64,000 bases of DNA from an uncultured Owenweeksia sp. GTDB taxonomy: Bacteria > Bacteroidota > Bacteroidia > Flavobacteriales > Schleiferiaceae. The position numbers and the translations under genes are program-made. The first letter of the stretch is position 1; every line of letters begins with the position of its first letter. The notes under the pieces are model-generated. The model saw nothing but the letters and a program-made list of their open reading frames with translations, was not told where the DNA came from and did no database searches. Below, one piece after another: positions 31,058-41,100 of this stretch. The DNA lies in assembly GCA_937146805.1 (NCBI GenBank), contig CAKZRR010000021.1, positions 62,001-126,000 on the forward strand, given 5' to 3'.

Positions 31058-33850
31058 CTACATCACAATGTTAACTATTTTTTTCGGTACCACAATTACC
31101 TTCTTGGGCTCTTTACCAGCTAAATACGTTTGTGTTTTTTCCATAGCCATTATTTCATCTGCTATAGTTTCTTTTGGTGTGGCGATATCAAAACTAGCTT
31201 TAAATCTAAACTTACCATTAAAAGCAACAGGGTAATCAAACGTACTCTCGGTAAGATGAGCCTCATTATGCATTGGGAAATCTACCTTAGAAACACCTCC
31301 TTGCTTACCTAAACCTAACCATAATTCTTCCGCCAAATGCGGGGCCATTGGTGAAATCAGCAAAGCCAAAGGTTCTAATATTTCTCGTTTGGCACACTTC
31401 AGGTCATTCAGTTGATTAACGCAAATCATAAAAGCACTTACCGTAGTATTAAATGAAAAATTAGCAACATCTTCATTTACCTTTTTAATAAGTGTATGCA
31501 GCGTTTTTAATTCTTCCTTGGTCGCTTTCTCATCCAACAAACTCCAAGTACCCTCTCTATGATACAAGCGCCAAAGCTTTTTTAGGAAATTATAAACGCC
31601 TGAGATACCCGCTGTATTCCATGGTTTAGCTTGCTCTAATGGGCCCAAAAACATTTCGTACATACGCAGCGTGTCTGCCCCGTATTGCTCAATTATTTCA
31701 TCGGGGTTTACCACGTTAAATTTTGATTTCGACATTTTCTCGACTTCTCTTGAAACCAAAAATTTATCGCCTTCCATTTCAAAGGTTGCATCGCTTAAAT
31801 CATCGCGCCAAGCTGTAAATCGCTCCGTATCTAACTCATTAGTAATAGGGTCCACCATAGAAACGTCCACCGCTACTTTGGTTGTTTTTTGAGAACCTGC
31901 TAAACCATTAGAAACAAACCTATTTCGTCCGTTTAAACGGTGTGCAAAGGCAGAATTACCTAGAATCATGCCTTGATTTATCAATTTTTTAAAGGGTTCT
32001 TTAAAGCCTATAAGACCCGTATCAAACATAAACTGATGCCAAAAACGAGAATACAATAAGTGACCCGTACCGTGCTCGCTTCCGCCAATATAAAGATCCA
32101 CCTGCCCCCAATACTCCTGATTACCAGATGACACAAGTTCCTTTTCGTTGTGCGCATCCATATAGCGGAGGTTATACCAACTACTCCCAGCCCAGCCGGG
32201 CATGGTGGTCGTTTCCAACGGAAATCCTTCCGTCCCTTCTACCACTCCTTTGGCAGGATCATAGGACCAATTAGTGCTTCTCGCCAAAGGCGGCTCACCA
32301 TCTTGCGTAGGCAAATAGGTATCTACCTCAGGTAAAACCAGCGGAAGGTGTTTACTTAATACCGGTTTTGGAATACCCTGCTCATAATAGATCGGGATAG
32401 GCTCACCCCAGTAGCGTTGGCGGCCAAAAATGGCATCACGCAAGCGGTAGTTAATTGTGCCTGTTCCCAATTCCTTTGCCTCTATTTCGGCCACGGCTTT
32501 TTCAATAGCCTTTTGAACAGGTAATCCGTTTAAAAAAACTGAATTGCTTATAATACCGTCTTTAGCTTCAAAGGCTGACTTGCTAATTACAGAGCCTTCC
32601 ACCACGGGCAAAATGGGTAAATCAAAGTTTTTGGCAAATGCATAATCACGACTATCATGTGCAGGAACCGCCATTACCGCGCCCGTTCCGTAACCAGCCA
32701 ATACATAGTCCCCAATCCAAATAGGAATTTCTTTGCCTGTAAAAGGGTGTATCGCATAAGAACCTGTAAACTGACCGGTAACGGACTTTACATCCGCCAT
32801 TCTATCACGCTCGCTTTTAGCGGCAGATTGTTTTTGATAATGTGCTACAGACTTTTCGTAATGTTTCGTGGTTAATTCTGCCACCAAGGGGTTTTCAGGA
32901 GCCAAAACCATAAAGCTAACTCCAAAAACGGTATCAGGTCTGGTGGTAAACACCTCTATATTTTTTTCGCTTTGCGCGATCGGAAAACGTAAACTCGCGC
33001 CCTTAGATTTCCCTATCCAATTACGCTGTAATTCCTTTAATGAGTCTGTCCAATCAATATCATTTAACCCTTGCAACAGGCGCTCGGCATAAGCCGTAAT
33101 TCGCATGCTCCATTGCATCATCTTCTTTTGAACTACTGGATGACCTCCCCTTTCACTTTTCCCTTCTTTTACCTCATCATTGGCCAAAACAGTACCCAAC
33201 TCAGGGCACCAGTTTACCGTAGACTCTGCTCTATAGGCCAATCTATAATTTTGAAGGTAAGCCTCTTTTTCAACTTCATTAAACTCCAACCACTGTGCTG
33301 CAGTAAAAACATCTACCTCTGCGCTATGTGCGAATACATTCTGATTCCCAGCCTTTTCAAATTGAGCAATTAAGCTACTAACGGGCTGTGCCTGTTGAGA
33401 TTCGGTATTATACCAGCTATCAAACAAAGCTAAAAACAAACGTTGAGTAAAGCCATAAAAATTGGGGTCAGAAGTACGTACTTCACGACTCCAATCAAAA
33501 GAGAAACCCATTTTATCCAGTTGTTCTCTGTATCGTGCAATATTTTCTTTGGTGGTAATGGCCGGGTGTTGGCCTGTTTGAATGGCGTATTGCTCAGCCG
33601 GAAGGCCAAACGAATCATAACCCATTGGGTGCAACACGTTAAAACCTTGGTGGCGCTTATAACGCGAAACAATATCGCAAGCAATATAACCTAGTGGATG
33701 GCCTACATGTAAACCCGCTCCCGAAGGGTATGGAAACATGTCTAATGCATAGAACTTGGGCTTACTAAAATCATCATCCGCCTTAAACGTTAGATTTGTT
33801 GCCCAATACTGCTGCCATTTTTTTTCTATCTCACTAAAATTATAATCCAT
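31058..33850 (-). CDS. leuS: Leucyl-tRNA synthetase
   Basis: FPYPSGAGLHVGHPLGY, KMSKSKFNVVNPDE, editing domain GYGTGAVMAVPAHDSRDYAFA; start placed at MDYNFSEIE. Confidence 0.98.
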   Translation of the reverse strand: MDYNFSEIEKKWQQYWATNLTFKADDDFSKPKFYALDMFPYPSGAGLHVGHPLGYIACDIVSRYKRHQGFNVLHPMGYDSFGLPAEQYAIQTGQHPAITTKENIARYREQLDKMGFSFDWSREVRTSDPNFYGFTQRLFLALFDSWYNTESQQAQPVSSLIAQFEKAGNQNVFAHSAEVDVFTAAQWLEFNEVEKEAYLQNYRLAYRAESTVNWCPELGTVLANDEVKEGKSERGGHPVVQKKMMQWSMRITAYAERLLQGLNDIDWTDSLKELQRNWIGKSKGASLRFPIAQSEKNIEVFTTRPDTVFGVSFMVLAPENPLVAELTTKHYEKSVAHYQKQSAAKSERDRMADVKSVTGQFTGSYAIHPFTGKEIPIWIGDYVLAGYGTGAVMAVPAHDSRDYAFAKNFDLPILPVVEGSVISKSAFEAKDGIISNSVFLNGLPVQKAIEKAVAEIEAKELGTGTINYRLRDAIFGRQRYWGEPIPIYYEQGIPKPVLSKHLPLVLPEVDTYLPTQDGEPPLARSTNWSYDPAKGVVEGTEGFPLETTTMPGWAGSSWYNLRYMDAHNEKELVSSGNQEYWGQVDLYIGGSEHGTGHLLYSRFWHQFMFDTGLIGFKEPFKKLINQGMILGNSAFAHRLNGRNRFVSNGLAGSQKTTKVAVDVSMVDPITNELDTERFTAWRDDLSDATFEMEGDKFLVSREVEKMSKSKFNVVNPDEIIEQYGADTLRMYEMFLGPLEQAKPWNTAGISGVYNFLKKLWRLYHREGTWSLLDEKATKEELKTLHTLIKKVNEDVANFSFNTTVSAFMICVNQLNDLKCAKREILEPLALLISPMAPHLAEELWLGLGKQGGVSKVDFPMHNEAHLTESTFDYPVAFNGKFRFKASFDIATPKETIADEIMAMEKTQTYLAGKEPKKVIVVPKKIVNIVM

Positions 33851-33957
33851 AGCCCTAATCAATTAAGGCTGCGAATTTAGGTAAGTTGAGGCTACCGTTA
33901 AAGAATAATAACGGCTAAAAAATGAATGGTAATTTGCTAAAAAAAGAGGCTATTGAT

Positions 33958-34284
33958 TTAGGCAGATAGCGATAAATTACGTCCACACATTAGTTGAAAA
34001 TTTCTGTCGGGCGCAAAATCAGCTTCCATACCTGAAATTAAAAATTCGGTGGCGTAATTTTTTAGGCAAGATTTATAAAATCCTTCGTGATCTGTTTGTA
34101 CATACATCACTCCGTTAGGAACTTCTCTATCATGATTTACAGGCTGGTAAACAGCCAAAGTAAAGCCTTGATCTAGCAAATAAGAATAAATAGAAAAATG
34201 GGTGTGAACAATGGTGTATTTTGAAGCAACGGTTTGTTTGTTTTCAAGTTGAAGCTTGAGCCATTTGGTAGAGTTCATTTTCAT
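33958..34284 (-). CDS. Hypothetical protein (108 aa)
   Basis: ORF with plausible amino-acid composition, no opposing gene. Confidence 0.55.
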   Translation of the reverse strand: MKMNSTKWLKLQLENKQTVASKYTIVHTHFSIYSYLLDQGFTLAVYQPVNHDREVPNGVMYVQTDHEGFYKSCLKNYATEFLISGMEADFAPDRNFQLMCGRNLSLSA

Positions 34285-34570
34285 AAAGCGGTGGTTAATG
34301 TTGAAGTGCTAAAACTGCCAAAAAACAAGAGGCTAAGGGCAGGTTATGGGGTTAAGAGGCTCCCATTTTTCGATGAACAGAAAGAAGTGAAAATATCACA
34401 CCAACCAACTGGAAACAAACTAATTACCCCTTATAGTTTAGCTTATATCATCAATACTTCATTTTCAGGCGAAAGCCACTAAAAACTGTTTAAAAAATGA
34501 TAGTTTTAAAAAAATAGCGGATTCCGAAAAGTAAAATCACGATACCACGTTTAATACCTATAGATAAATT

Positions 34571-34578
34571 TAGCTTTG
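34571..34578 (+). promoter_or_regulatory. Putative -7 element TAGCTTTG
   Basis: TAnnTTTG match 7 nt before the TTG start at 34586. Confidence 0.45.
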
Positions 34579-34585
34579 TGCTTCC

Positions 34586-37555
34586 TTGCAAAATTCCGTC
34601 AAACATATTCTCCTACTAATCCTTCTTGGATGCACTCAACTGCATGGGCAGGCCTATCGTTTTAACAATTATAGTTTAAGCGAAGGTGTAGCTCAATCGC
34701 AAGTATTTGCACTTTGTGAGGATAGCTTAGGCCAAATTTGGATGGGTACGCAAGGCGGAGGCATTAGCCTTTTTGATGGACACACTTTTACCACCTATAC
34801 GCAAAAAGAGGGCTTGAGCAGTAACTACATAAACTGCCTATTTACCGATAACAAACATAGGGTATGGATTGGAACCAAGAGCGGATTGTGCTATTTCGAA
34901 AATGACACCATTAAGGCCGTTGCGGATGTAGGGAGGAATATAAGTATCAACGGAATAAGCCAAGATAACCATGATTCTATTTGGGTGGCCAGCTCAAAAG
35001 GGCTTTTCAGTATTACAAACAGGCAGCTGGTTCCAAAATTCGCTTCCGTTTTTAAAGATGAAAAAAATCAAACAAGCTGTTTATTACAAGATAGCTTAGG
35101 CACATGGTGGGTGGGCACTCGCAACGGACTTTGCGCTGTAAATATTAATGGAGAAGCGCAATGGTTTAACACTCAAAACGGACTAAGCGGAAACATTATA
35201 GAAAGCCTTGCCTTGGATGCCAACGGAGCTCTTTGGGTGGGCACTTATGGAAATGGTTTATCTCGTATTAACCATAATAAAGCACGCTCTTTTAACAAGC
35301 CTACCAATTTGAGTGAAGCCTCGGTTTTGAGCATTTTTATAGACAAAAAACAAACCCTTTGGCTGGCTACCCAAAAAAAAGGAGTCGTTCAATTTAATAG
35401 TTTGGATAGCAGTCTTTCCATTTTAAATGAAAGTAATGGCTTAGCAAACAACCACGTAAGAAGCTCATTTAAAGATCGTTGGAGCAACTTTTGGATAGGC
35501 ACATCTGGCGGAGGCGTGAGTCAATACACCGGCCAACAATTTAACCGATACGGCAAAGGCAGCGGATTTAAGGGCGATTATATTTATACCGTTTCGGCAG
35601 ATGCAGATAGCAGTATTTGGATAGGAACCTCAGGTGGCGGCTTAGGCCATCTTAGCGAAAATAGCTACCAACATTATGGAGTAGATTCGGGTTTTGTAGA
35701 TGAAAAAGTACGTGCCATCTTCCGCGACAGCGAAGGTTTACTTTGGGTGGGCACCGAAGGCAAAGGGTTGGCTATTTTTAATGGCGATACCTTTAATATG
35801 CTAACTACCCAACAAGGGTTGGCTGGCAATTGGATTAGAAGTATTACCCAGGATAGAAGAGACAATATTTGGGTAGCCAGCACGGGCGGTGGAATTACTA
35901 AAATAAATAAGGGCGATTCACTTGAAGACTTTACTTTTCAGAAATTTACCCTTCGTAATGGGCTGCCGAGCAACCGTGTGGTGCAACTGCATACCGATAG
36001 CCTTAACCGTGTATGGTTTGCTACTCAAACTCATGGACTGGGCTGCCTTTGGGGCGATAGTTTATTTGGCCAATGGTCCCAAAAAGAAGGCTTACTGAGT
36101 AATGATGTCCGCTCTTTGGCGGAAGATAAGCAGGGTAATTTATGGTTGGGAACTAATAACGGCCTACAAAAACTAGCCATATACAAGGTCCGTCCCAAGC
36201 TCGAAAATCCAGAGTTACCGGAGTTACCCTCTACCAATATCTATCAATTACTAATTGCCAATCAGCAAATATGGTTGGGTACCGAAAAAGGTTTAACTCG
36301 ACTACACTTTAACCAAAATCAAGAAATTGTAGAGCAGGTACATTTTGGCAATGACGAGGGTTTTTCGGGTGTAGAAACCAACCTCAACGCCAGCTGTATT
36401 GATAGAGAAAATAAACTTTGGTTTGGCACTATAAACGGTCTGTATCGCTACATAGGTTTACGGCAAAAAAACACCATTGCCCCTCCCCTTCATTTTAAAA
36501 GTATTGAAGTAAACCACAGTCCGCTTAAACCAAGCAAAGGCAACGTTAGCTTTGATTATCAACAAAATAACATCAGTTTTCAGTTTCTAGGGATTAACCA
36601 AACCATCCCTACCAAGGTGAAATACCGCTGGCGGCTAGTGGGTTTGCAGCCCAATTGGACGCCTCCAAGTGCTCAAAATGCCATTAACTATTCCAACCTC
36701 TCGCCTGGCAAATATCAATTTGAAGTACTGGCGGCTAATGAAAATAACATTTGGACCAAAAAACCGCTACGCTTTGAATTTGAAATAACCGCCCCTTTTT
36801 GGCAAAAAACAGGCTTTAAAATAGCGGCTGCCTTGCTCCTTATTTTGGTGTTGATTGGTTTTATTCTCTTCCGCTTTAAGCGGATAAAACAAAAGGCGAA
36901 GGCCAAACAAAAACAATTAAAACTAGAACGTGATTTATTGGCTTTAGAGCAGAAAGCTTTGCAGCTGCAAATGAATCCTCATTTCATTTTTCATACGCTC
37001 AACAATATTCAAAACCTTATTAGCAAACAAGATGAAGCTACGGCTCGTAAATATCTTAGCAAATTCTCAAAGCTTATGCGGCAAATTTTAGAGAACTCCA
37101 GAAGCAGCAGCATTTCACTAAGCACCGAAATTGAAACCCTAAACAATTACCTAGCGCTGGAGCAATTTTGTGTCGATTTCAATTTCGAATTTAGCATTGA
37201 GGTAGACCAATCCCTAGAAGTTGATTTCATTGAAATTCCTCCAATGTTGTTACAACCTTTTGTAGAAAATGCCATCATGCATGGTGTTTCGGGGAAAGAC
37301 AAAAATGGCAAAATCAACATTCATTTCTCTGAGCAAAAGCAACAATTGCATTGCACTATTGTGGATAATGGTATCGGCCGAAAGGCAGCTGCCAAAAAAG
37401 TAGCCCCAGGTCACCAAAGCACTGCGCTTAAAGTAACGGCTGAGCGCATAAAAAAGAGGAATAAAACAACCGAGTATATTAAAACCACCGATTTGTTTGA
37501 TACCGATGGAAGCCCTGCTGGTACGCAAGTAGTTATTTTACTTGATTTGGATTAA
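34586..37555 (+). CDS. Two-component-regulator-propeller sensor histidine kinase (LytS/HisKA-type)
   Basis: Repeated propeller motifs (DSLGQIWMGTQGGGISLFDG etc.), YYY-like domain, TM, NPHFIFHTLNNIQNLI and VENAIMHGV/DNGIGRKAA. Confidence 0.93.
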   Translation: MQNSVKHILLLILLGCTQLHGQAYRFNNYSLSEGVAQSQVFALCEDSLGQIWMGTQGGGISLFDGHTFTTYTQKEGLSSNYINCLFTDNKHRVWIGTKSGLCYFENDTIKAVADVGRNISINGISQDNHDSIWVASSKGLFSITNRQLVPKFASVFKDEKNQTSCLLQDSLGTWWVGTRNGLCAVNINGEAQWFNTQNGLSGNIIESLALDANGALWVGTYGNGLSRINHNKARSFNKPTNLSEASVLSIFIDKKQTLWLATQKKGVVQFNSLDSSLSILNESNGLANNHVRSSFKDRWSNFWIGTSGGGVSQYTGQQFNRYGKGSGFKGDYIYTVSADADSSIWIGTSGGGLGHLSENSYQHYGVDSGFVDEKVRAIFRDSEGLLWVGTEGKGLAIFNGDTFNMLTTQQGLAGNWIRSITQDRRDNIWVASTGGGITKINKGDSLEDFTFQKFTLRNGLPSNRVVQLHTDSLNRVWFATQTHGLGCLWGDSLFGQWSQKEGLLSNDVRSLAEDKQGNLWLGTNNGLQKLAIYKVRPKLENPELPELPSTNIYQLLIANQQIWLGTEKGLTRLHFNQNQEIVEQVHFGNDEGFSGVETNLNASCIDRENKLWFGTINGLYRYIGLRQKNTIAPPLHFKSIEVNHSPLKPSKGNVSFDYQQNNISFQFLGINQTIPTKVKYRWRLVGLQPNWTPPSAQNAINYSNLSPGKYQFEVLAANENNIWTKKPLRFEFEITAPFWQKTGFKIAAALLLILVLIGFILFRFKRIKQKAKAKQKQLKLERDLLALEQKALQLQMNPHFIFHTLNNIQNLISKQDEATARKYLSKFSKLMRQILENSRSSSISLSTEIETLNNYLALEQFCVDFNFEFSIEVDQSLEVDFIEIPPMLLQPFVENAIMHGVSGKDKNGKINIHFSEQKQQLHCTIVDNGIGRKAAAKKVAPGHQSTALKVTAERIKKRNKTTEYIKTTDLFDTDGSPAGTQVVILLDLD

Positions 37556-37653
37556 GATTGCTCTCTCACTTATACGGGATAAACTAAAAACCAGGCTCCA
37601 CCTCTCGCTGTCTTTCAAATTTCCCTTACATTTAGCAGACTCAAAACCAAACC

Positions 37654-38688
37654 ATGCGAAATTTCATCTTTTTATGCTTTGCTCTTTGTCTGGGGTTTTC
37701 AACATTGGGGCAAAGCCAACAAATAGACCAGCTAATAGAAGATGCCATTAAAAAACACGATGCCGGTGATTACGAGGCCGCCATTAAATTATACGATGAT
37801 GCATTAAAATTGGAACCTAAAAATACACGTGCGTTGGCGGAAAAAGGATTCTCGCTTTACCGTGCTGGTGATTTTAAGGCCTGTGTAAAAACTTGCGAAT
37901 CTGCCATTAAAACAGCGCCAAAAAATAGCCGATATATAATGTCGTATGTAACCTTAGGCAATGCCTTGGATGCATTACAAGAACCACAGCAATCGCTAAA
38001 AGTGTACAATCGTGGATTAAAAGTAGCTCCCGATTTTTACCTTCTACATTTTAATAAATCCATCACCTATTTTGGCCTAAAGGAATATGCCAAGTCATTA
38101 GAAAGTGCCGAGCTGGGGTCTCAATACAACCGCAGCCATGCCAGTTCTGTAAATGTAATGGCTACATTATTAAATGGCGAAAACAGGCGTATACCGGCTC
38201 TATTAACCACGATGTATTTTTTAGTTTTAGAACCTTCGGGCGATAGAGCCAATGGAAATTTCGACCTTATGAAAGAGCTCTTAGGAGCCAACGTAGAAAA
38301 GAAAGGAAACCAAATCAACATTACCATCCCATCGGGTGATGAATCGTCAAAACGCGATGATTTTAGCTCGGTTGATTTAATATTCTCCTTAACCATTGCC
38401 ACAATAGGCACCAAAAAAGAAGATAAAGACAAGAACGAGGTAGAGCTTTTTCAAGATCGAATTTCATTATTGATAGCAAGCTTGACTACCAATGTAGATA
38501 AGAAAAAAGGATACTATTGGGAAAGCCTAGCGCCCTATTTTGTGGCCTTAGAAAATGCTGGTCACCTAAGGGCTTTTTGTTATTGGGTAAACCAACCCGC
38601 TAACAAAACTTACATAGCCGATTGGCTAAAAGAGAACGAACAAAAAGTGGCCACTTTTAGAGAATGGCATGAAGCCTATGAATGGTGA
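37654..38688 (+). CDS. Tetratricopeptide-repeat secreted protein
   Basis: Signal peptide; TPR pattern AIKLYDDALKLEPKNTRALAEKGFSLYRAGDF. Confidence 0.8.
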   Translation: MRNFIFLCFALCLGFSTLGQSQQIDQLIEDAIKKHDAGDYEAAIKLYDDALKLEPKNTRALAEKGFSLYRAGDFKACVKTCESAIKTAPKNSRYIMSYVTLGNALDALQEPQQSLKVYNRGLKVAPDFYLLHFNKSITYFGLKEYAKSLESAELGSQYNRSHASSVNVMATLLNGENRRIPALLTTMYFLVLEPSGDRANGNFDLMKELLGANVEKKGNQINITIPSGDESSKRDDFSSVDLIFSLTIATIGTKKEDKDKNEVELFQDRISLLIASLTTNVDKKKGYYWESLAPYFVALENAGHLRAFCYWVNQPANKTYIADWLKENEQKVATFREWHEAYEW

Positions 38689-38760
38689 TAAAATAGCCGT
38701 TCTAAACATTAAAGCATTCTAAATTTACCACGATATTTACCTCCAACAAAACCGGCAACA

Positions 38761-39507
38761 TTGGCTACGGCACTCCTTATAGACGACAGCAAACAAGCAC
38801 GCGACTTTTTACATCGCGATTTGCAACAATACTGTCCGCTACTCACAAACATTTACCAAGCCGATGGCGTGTTGAGCGGCCTCAAAGCCTTACAGCAACA
38901 TAAGCCCGATATAGTGTTTTTGGATATCCATATGGGAGATGGAACCGGTTTTGATTTATTGAAATTGCAACCCACCATTAACTTTAAGTTGATTTTTACC
39001 ACCGCATCCGATGCTCACGCCATAAAGGCATTTAAGTTTTCGGCTATAGATTATTTGTTAAAACCTATAGATACCGATGAGCTGCAACAAGCGGTTAAAA
39101 AGGCCTTGGCTCAGCAACATAATTCTGAGCAGGCGCTACATCTCCTAAAAGAAAACCTTAAAGATGCCGGAAACCATAGCCTCCAAAAACTGGCTTTGCG
39201 TACGCAAGATAAAATTCACATTTGCCAAGTAACCGAGGTTATGCGCTGCCAAGCCGATAACAACTATACCCACTTTTGGTTTACCCAAGGTAAACCTCTG
39301 CTGGTTACCAAAACGTTAAAGCATTTTGATCAACTATTACAAGGTTTAGATTTTTGTCGGGTGCATCAATCGCACCTCATTAATTTAAACGAGGTAAAGG
39401 AGTTTGTAAAAAGTGATGGTGGCTATTTGGTAATGAAAGACGGCAGTCGAATTCCGGTATCGAGCCGTAAGCGAAACGAGGTGGTAGATCGCATTATGCG
39501 TTTATAA
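38761..39507 (+). CDS. LytTR-family response regulator
   Basis: Receiver (LLIDD, PDIVFLDIHMGDGTGFDLL, DYLLKPIDTDEL) plus LytTR domain (FCRVHQSHLINLNEVKEFVKSDGGYLVMKDGSRIPVSSRKR); TTG start. Confidence 0.93.
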   Translation: MATALLIDDSKQARDFLHRDLQQYCPLLTNIYQADGVLSGLKALQQHKPDIVFLDIHMGDGTGFDLLKLQPTINFKLIFTTASDAHAIKAFKFSAIDYLLKPIDTDELQQAVKKALAQQHNSEQALHLLKENLKDAGNHSLQKLALRTQDKIHICQVTEVMRCQADNNYTHFWFTQGKPLLVTKTLKHFDQLLQGLDFCRVHQSHLINLNEVKEFVKSDGGYLVMKDGSRIPVSSRKRNEVVDRIMRL

Positions 39508-39537
39508 AACAAAAACCCCGACCACAAAGGGCCGGGG
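39508..39537 (-). terminator. Putative terminator for the minus-strand SPFH-like gene
   Basis: Minus-strand reading ccccggccctttgtggtcggggtttttgtttt. Confidence 0.6.
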
Positions 39538-39566
39538 AAGCAAGCCCCTTAAGGGCGGGAAACAAT

Positions 39567-40616
39567 CTATTTAAACATTTCTGTTTGAGAAAGCAAACTG
39601 CTAAAGGTGTTCATCTCTTTGCCTGTAGGCACTACCGCAATTTGTACGTTAGAAGCCATTTCCTTGTTAATTAAGTAGCCAGCATAGCTTTGGTTTTTAG
39701 CAAAAAGCTCTGCTAATTTTACGTTGGCCTGAAAAGCAATTTCTTCCGTTTTACTTTGCTTCATACCTTCTACCAGTGCTAAGTCTTCTTGCTTTTGCAC
39801 TTCTAACTCATTTAGTTTTTTAACGCGTTCTACATCTACATTGGCGTATAGTTGTTTTTGCTCGGCATCGGCTCTGGCCATTAAAACCTGTCTGCGTGCA
39901 TCGGCCTCTGCTCTGCGCTCAGCTACCTGCTTATTGGTTTCGGCTTTCGCCAACATAGAGGCTCTTCTACTTTTTTCCATATCCGCCTGTATCTTTTCCA
40001 ACTTGGCATCCAAGTGTGCTTGCTCCACATTTACCGCTCCCTGCGCTACCGCGTACTTCTTTTTAGCTTCGGCTTGCTCCAAATCAATTACACTTTGCTT
40101 TCTAATTCTCTTCAACTCTTGGTCTTGCAAAGCCAAGCGCTCTTTGGCTTCCGTATATAAACTTGGGAACTCAATTTTAGAAACCACTACATCGTTTACA
40201 GCAATGTCATTTTCGCCTAAATTTTTTAGCAAATGCTTTTTTAAATCTATGATAAAACCCTGGCGTTGTACCGTAAATACCGAATCTACATGTAAGTAGG
40301 TATTAGATACTTGGTTGGCTAATTCCAATTGCTTGGGATGAAGCACTAGACTATCGTAACGACCGGAGCTTACAAATTGTTTTTCAAATTTTGCCTTATC
40401 GGCTACTTCCCATCGGGTAGAAAGATGAATAGTAAGTGGCATGCCATCTGCCAAGCGCACATCTTTTAATATGAGCTTACTTACCATTTGGTGACGAATG
40501 GCTTTTTTTGAGTTCACCTCTTTTTTACAGGACGAGAATCCTACTAAAAGTAGCGCTACACCTAAAGCACGCAAAGTGTTTAATTTAATTTGACGGGATT
40601 TTTGCTTTGTTTCCAT
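39567..40616 (-). CDS. SPFH/Band 7-like (prohibitin-like) lipoprotein
   Basis: Lipobox LLLVGFSSCKKE; VRLADGMPLTIHLSTRWEVAD and Ala/Glu-rich coiled coil (EQAEAKKKYAVAQGAVNVEQAH) typical of SPFH proteins. Confidence 0.7.
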   Translation of the reverse strand: METKQKSRQIKLNTLRALGVALLLVGFSSCKKEVNSKKAIRHQMVSKLILKDVRLADGMPLTIHLSTRWEVADKAKFEKQFVSSGRYDSLVLHPKQLELANQVSNTYLHVDSVFTVQRQGFIIDLKKHLLKNLGENDIAVNDVVVSKIEFPSLYTEAKERLALQDQELKRIRKQSVIDLEQAEAKKKYAVAQGAVNVEQAHLDAKLEKIQADMEKSRRASMLAKAETNKQVAERRAEADARRQVLMARADAEQKQLYANVDVERVKKLNELEVQKQEDLALVEGMKQSKTEEIAFQANVKLAELFAKNQSYAGYLINKEMASNVQIAVVPTGKEMNTFSSLLSQTEMFK

Positions 40617-40807
40617 TTTGCTGTTTTTTTAAATCACTATTAATATTTGATTCAAACTTAGCGTAGGTTAGGCGGCTGTGCCTAGCAACTTTAGTATCGC
40701 GTAAAGCAGCGCTAGAATTCGCAGGGGGTTTTCTAGAATTTGATTTGGGGGAAAAAGCTTTTGAGCGAAATACTACCTAAAATGAAGAAACAGAAAGGTA
40801 TAAAACC

Positions 40808-40838
40808 AAAAAAGCTCCGAATAAATTCGGAGCTTTTT
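40808..40838. terminator. Bidirectional-type terminator hairpin adjacent to tRNA-Gln
   Basis: aaaaaagctccgaa-taaa-ttcggagcttttt. Confidence 0.8.
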
Positions 40839-40840
40839 GT

Positions 40841-40911
40841 TGTCCCACTAGGACTCGAACCTAGACTGACGGTACCAAAAACCGCTGTCCTGCCAATTAG
40901 ACGATGGGACA
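40841..40911 (-). tRNA. tRNA-Gln (anticodon TTG)
   Basis: Minus strand TGTCCCATCGTCTAATTGGCAGGACAGCGGTTTTTGGTACCGTCAGTCTAGGTTCGAGTCCTAGTGGGACA; acceptor TGTCCCA/TGGGACA, anticodon loop TTTTGGT, T-arm GGTTCGAGTCC. Confidence 0.95.
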
Positions 40912-41100
40912 TTTTTAATTGGGGCTGCAAAAGTAATAAACAGTTTTAATTCAACGCAACTTTTTAAAAAATTATCTCCTTTTAACAGAAGTTTAGGAGC
41001 TCAACTTAAACTTTACAAAATGTTAGGCTTGTTTAACAAAGGTTTCAGATTTAGCTGGTACATATTTTTATAAATTCGCCACCGGACAAAAATTCTGAAG

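Noticed and set aside
30666-31085. Direct repeat tgttaactattttt near 30666 and at the leuS 3' end near 31072
   Set aside because: Short AT-rich match, inconsistent spacing from the two paralogous genes; likely coincidence.
33071-33373. 100-aa plus-strand ORF and several neighbours within leuS
   Set aside because: Antisense to leuS, which has clear synthetase motifs throughout.
34234-34482. 82-aa plus-strand ORF upstream of the propeller kinase
   Set aside because: Overlaps the start of the minus-strand 108-aa ORF and shows no signal or domain pattern.
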